DNA of 5,992 nucleotides from Akkermansiaceae bacterium (GTDB lineage: Bacteria; Verrucomicrobiota; Verrucomicrobiia; Verrucomicrobiales; Akkermansiaceae), in contig JALZVA010000026.1 of the NCBI GenBank assembly GCA_023301335.1, forward strand, positions 1 through 5,992. The letters run 5' to 3'. Under the pieces are notes generated by a model. That model did not search any database. It was not told the DNA's origin and saw only the letters and a list, made by a program, of their open reading frames with translations. A program made the position numbers and the translations under genes. Position 1 is the first letter of the stretch; every line of letters begins with the position of its first letter. Below, one piece after another: positions 5,435 through 5,992 of the stretch.

Positions 5435-5992
5435 TTATTTCTCCACTTGCTGCACAAGGTTATAAGCACTGACTAAGGCTCTGAGTCCTGCAATCCCAAT
5501 AGAAGGATCTACGCCAGCCCCCCAATAAAGATTCTTTGCAGTGCTACACTGAAGCTGCACGTAGGCTGCTGAGTCGGCGTCGGAGCCGCCACGGACGGCG
5601 TGAGAGCGGAAATCAGTGAGATTGAAATTCTTCATTCCTGCGCTGTCTAAGGCAGCTACTAGGGCATTAATAGGGCCATTACCGATTCCAGAGATTTCTT
5701 TTTTCTCCCCATTAAAGCGAATGAACGCGGTGATTTTAAGGTCTCCACGCGTGGCCACATTATGGTCGATCTCGTAGTCTAATAGTTCTAGTGGAGCTGC
5801 GAGATTGACAAAATAGGCATCAAAAGCCTCTTTTATTTCACTGGGTTCTAACTCTTTACCAAGTGTGTCTGCGATCGCATAAATTTTTCCACCTACCTGA
5901 GGGTGCATCGTTTTTGGGAGGTCATAGCCAAACTCTCTGTCTAAGATGTAGGCAATCCCGCCTTTTCCTGATTGGGAATTAATGCGGATGAT
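5435..5992 (-). CDS. leuA: 2-isopropylmalate synthase LeuA, C-terminal part
   Basis: LeuA condenses acetyl-CoA with 2-oxoisovalerate, the committed step of leucine synthesis. The 185 visible residues run off the right edge; the ATG at 5908 is internal, because the frame upstream reads IIRINSQSGKGGIAYILDRE, a conserved LeuA stretch at the end of the catalytic part. After it come the linker and the LeuA allosteric (dimer) domain, the usual site of leucine feedback inhibition, with GIGNGPINALVAALDSAG (103-120 of the visible part), SHAVRGGSDADSAAYVQLQ (130-148) and YWGAGVDPSIGIAGLRALVSA (156-176). The YWGxGVD...SAYN ending resembles the long yeast/actinobacterial type of LeuA more than the short E. 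coli type. The catalytic TIM barrel is outside the window. The TAA is at 5437-5435, about 95 bp before the tRNA-Arg pair on the same strand. Confidence 0.93.
   Translation of the reverse strand: MIRINSQSGKGGIAYILDREFGYDLPKTMHPQVGGKIYAIADTLGKELEPSEIKEAFDAYFVNLAAPLELLDYEIDHNVATRGDLKITAFIRFNGEKKEISGIGNGPINALVAALDSAGMKNFNLTDFRSHAVRGGSDADSAAYVQLQCSTAKNLYWGAGVDPSIGIAGLRALVSAYNLVQQVEK

Noticed and set aside
5259..5465. Plus-strand ORF of 68 codons beginning MNGTPERGRTSNLL
   Set aside because: It is the antisense of the second tRNA-Arg and ends inside leuA; a typical tRNA-derived false ORF.

Overview
This is an ordinary bacterial chromosomal window. It holds five protein genes (two cut by the window edges) and three tRNA genes. 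The gene mix hints at the Verrucomicrobiota/Planctomycetota group: a PEGA plus FGE-sulfatase-like multidomain protein, a LeuA whose C-terminus resembles the long (yeast/actinobacterial) type, an argC-argJ pair, and starts without clear Shine-Dalgarno sequences. Within that group Verrucomicrobiota is my best guess, but it is an inference from protein style and no phylogenetic marker is present.

Layout. Positions 1-1650 (+) hold the C-terminal part of a large protein with PEGA and formylglycine-generating-enzyme-like (FGE/SUMF1) domains; its reading frame is open to the left edge. A 13-bp hairpin at 1661-1693 separates it from a convergent minus-strand cluster. Read in its own direction, that cluster is argC (4899-3862), argJ (3859-2612) and a secreted TPR-like protein (2592-1714), with gaps of 2 and 19 bp, so it is very probably one transcript. 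Upstream of argC, a 73-bp gap separates it from a divergent tRNA-Pro(GGG) at 4973-5049. Two identical tRNA-Arg(ACG) genes follow on the minus strand at 5163-5236 and 5264-5340. At the right edge, on the minus strand, is the 3' part of a 2-isopropylmalate synthase gene (leuA).

How the genes fit together. ArgC and ArgJ are two steps of the acetyl-cycle route from glutamate to ornithine and arginine. ArgJ recycles the acetyl group from N-acetylornithine back onto glutamate. The co-transcribed TPR protein carries a signal peptide and has no evident role in arginine synthesis. LeuA commits carbon to leucine and lies outside the arginine cluster, behind the tRNA-Arg pair. No mobile element, CRISPR array, defence system or clearly novel system is visible. 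The points most worth a second look are the decayed internal duplication in the PEGA/FGE protein, the tandem tRNA-Arg copies that differ only in an encoded CCA, their G1-U72 acceptor pair, and the exported protein in the arginine operon.
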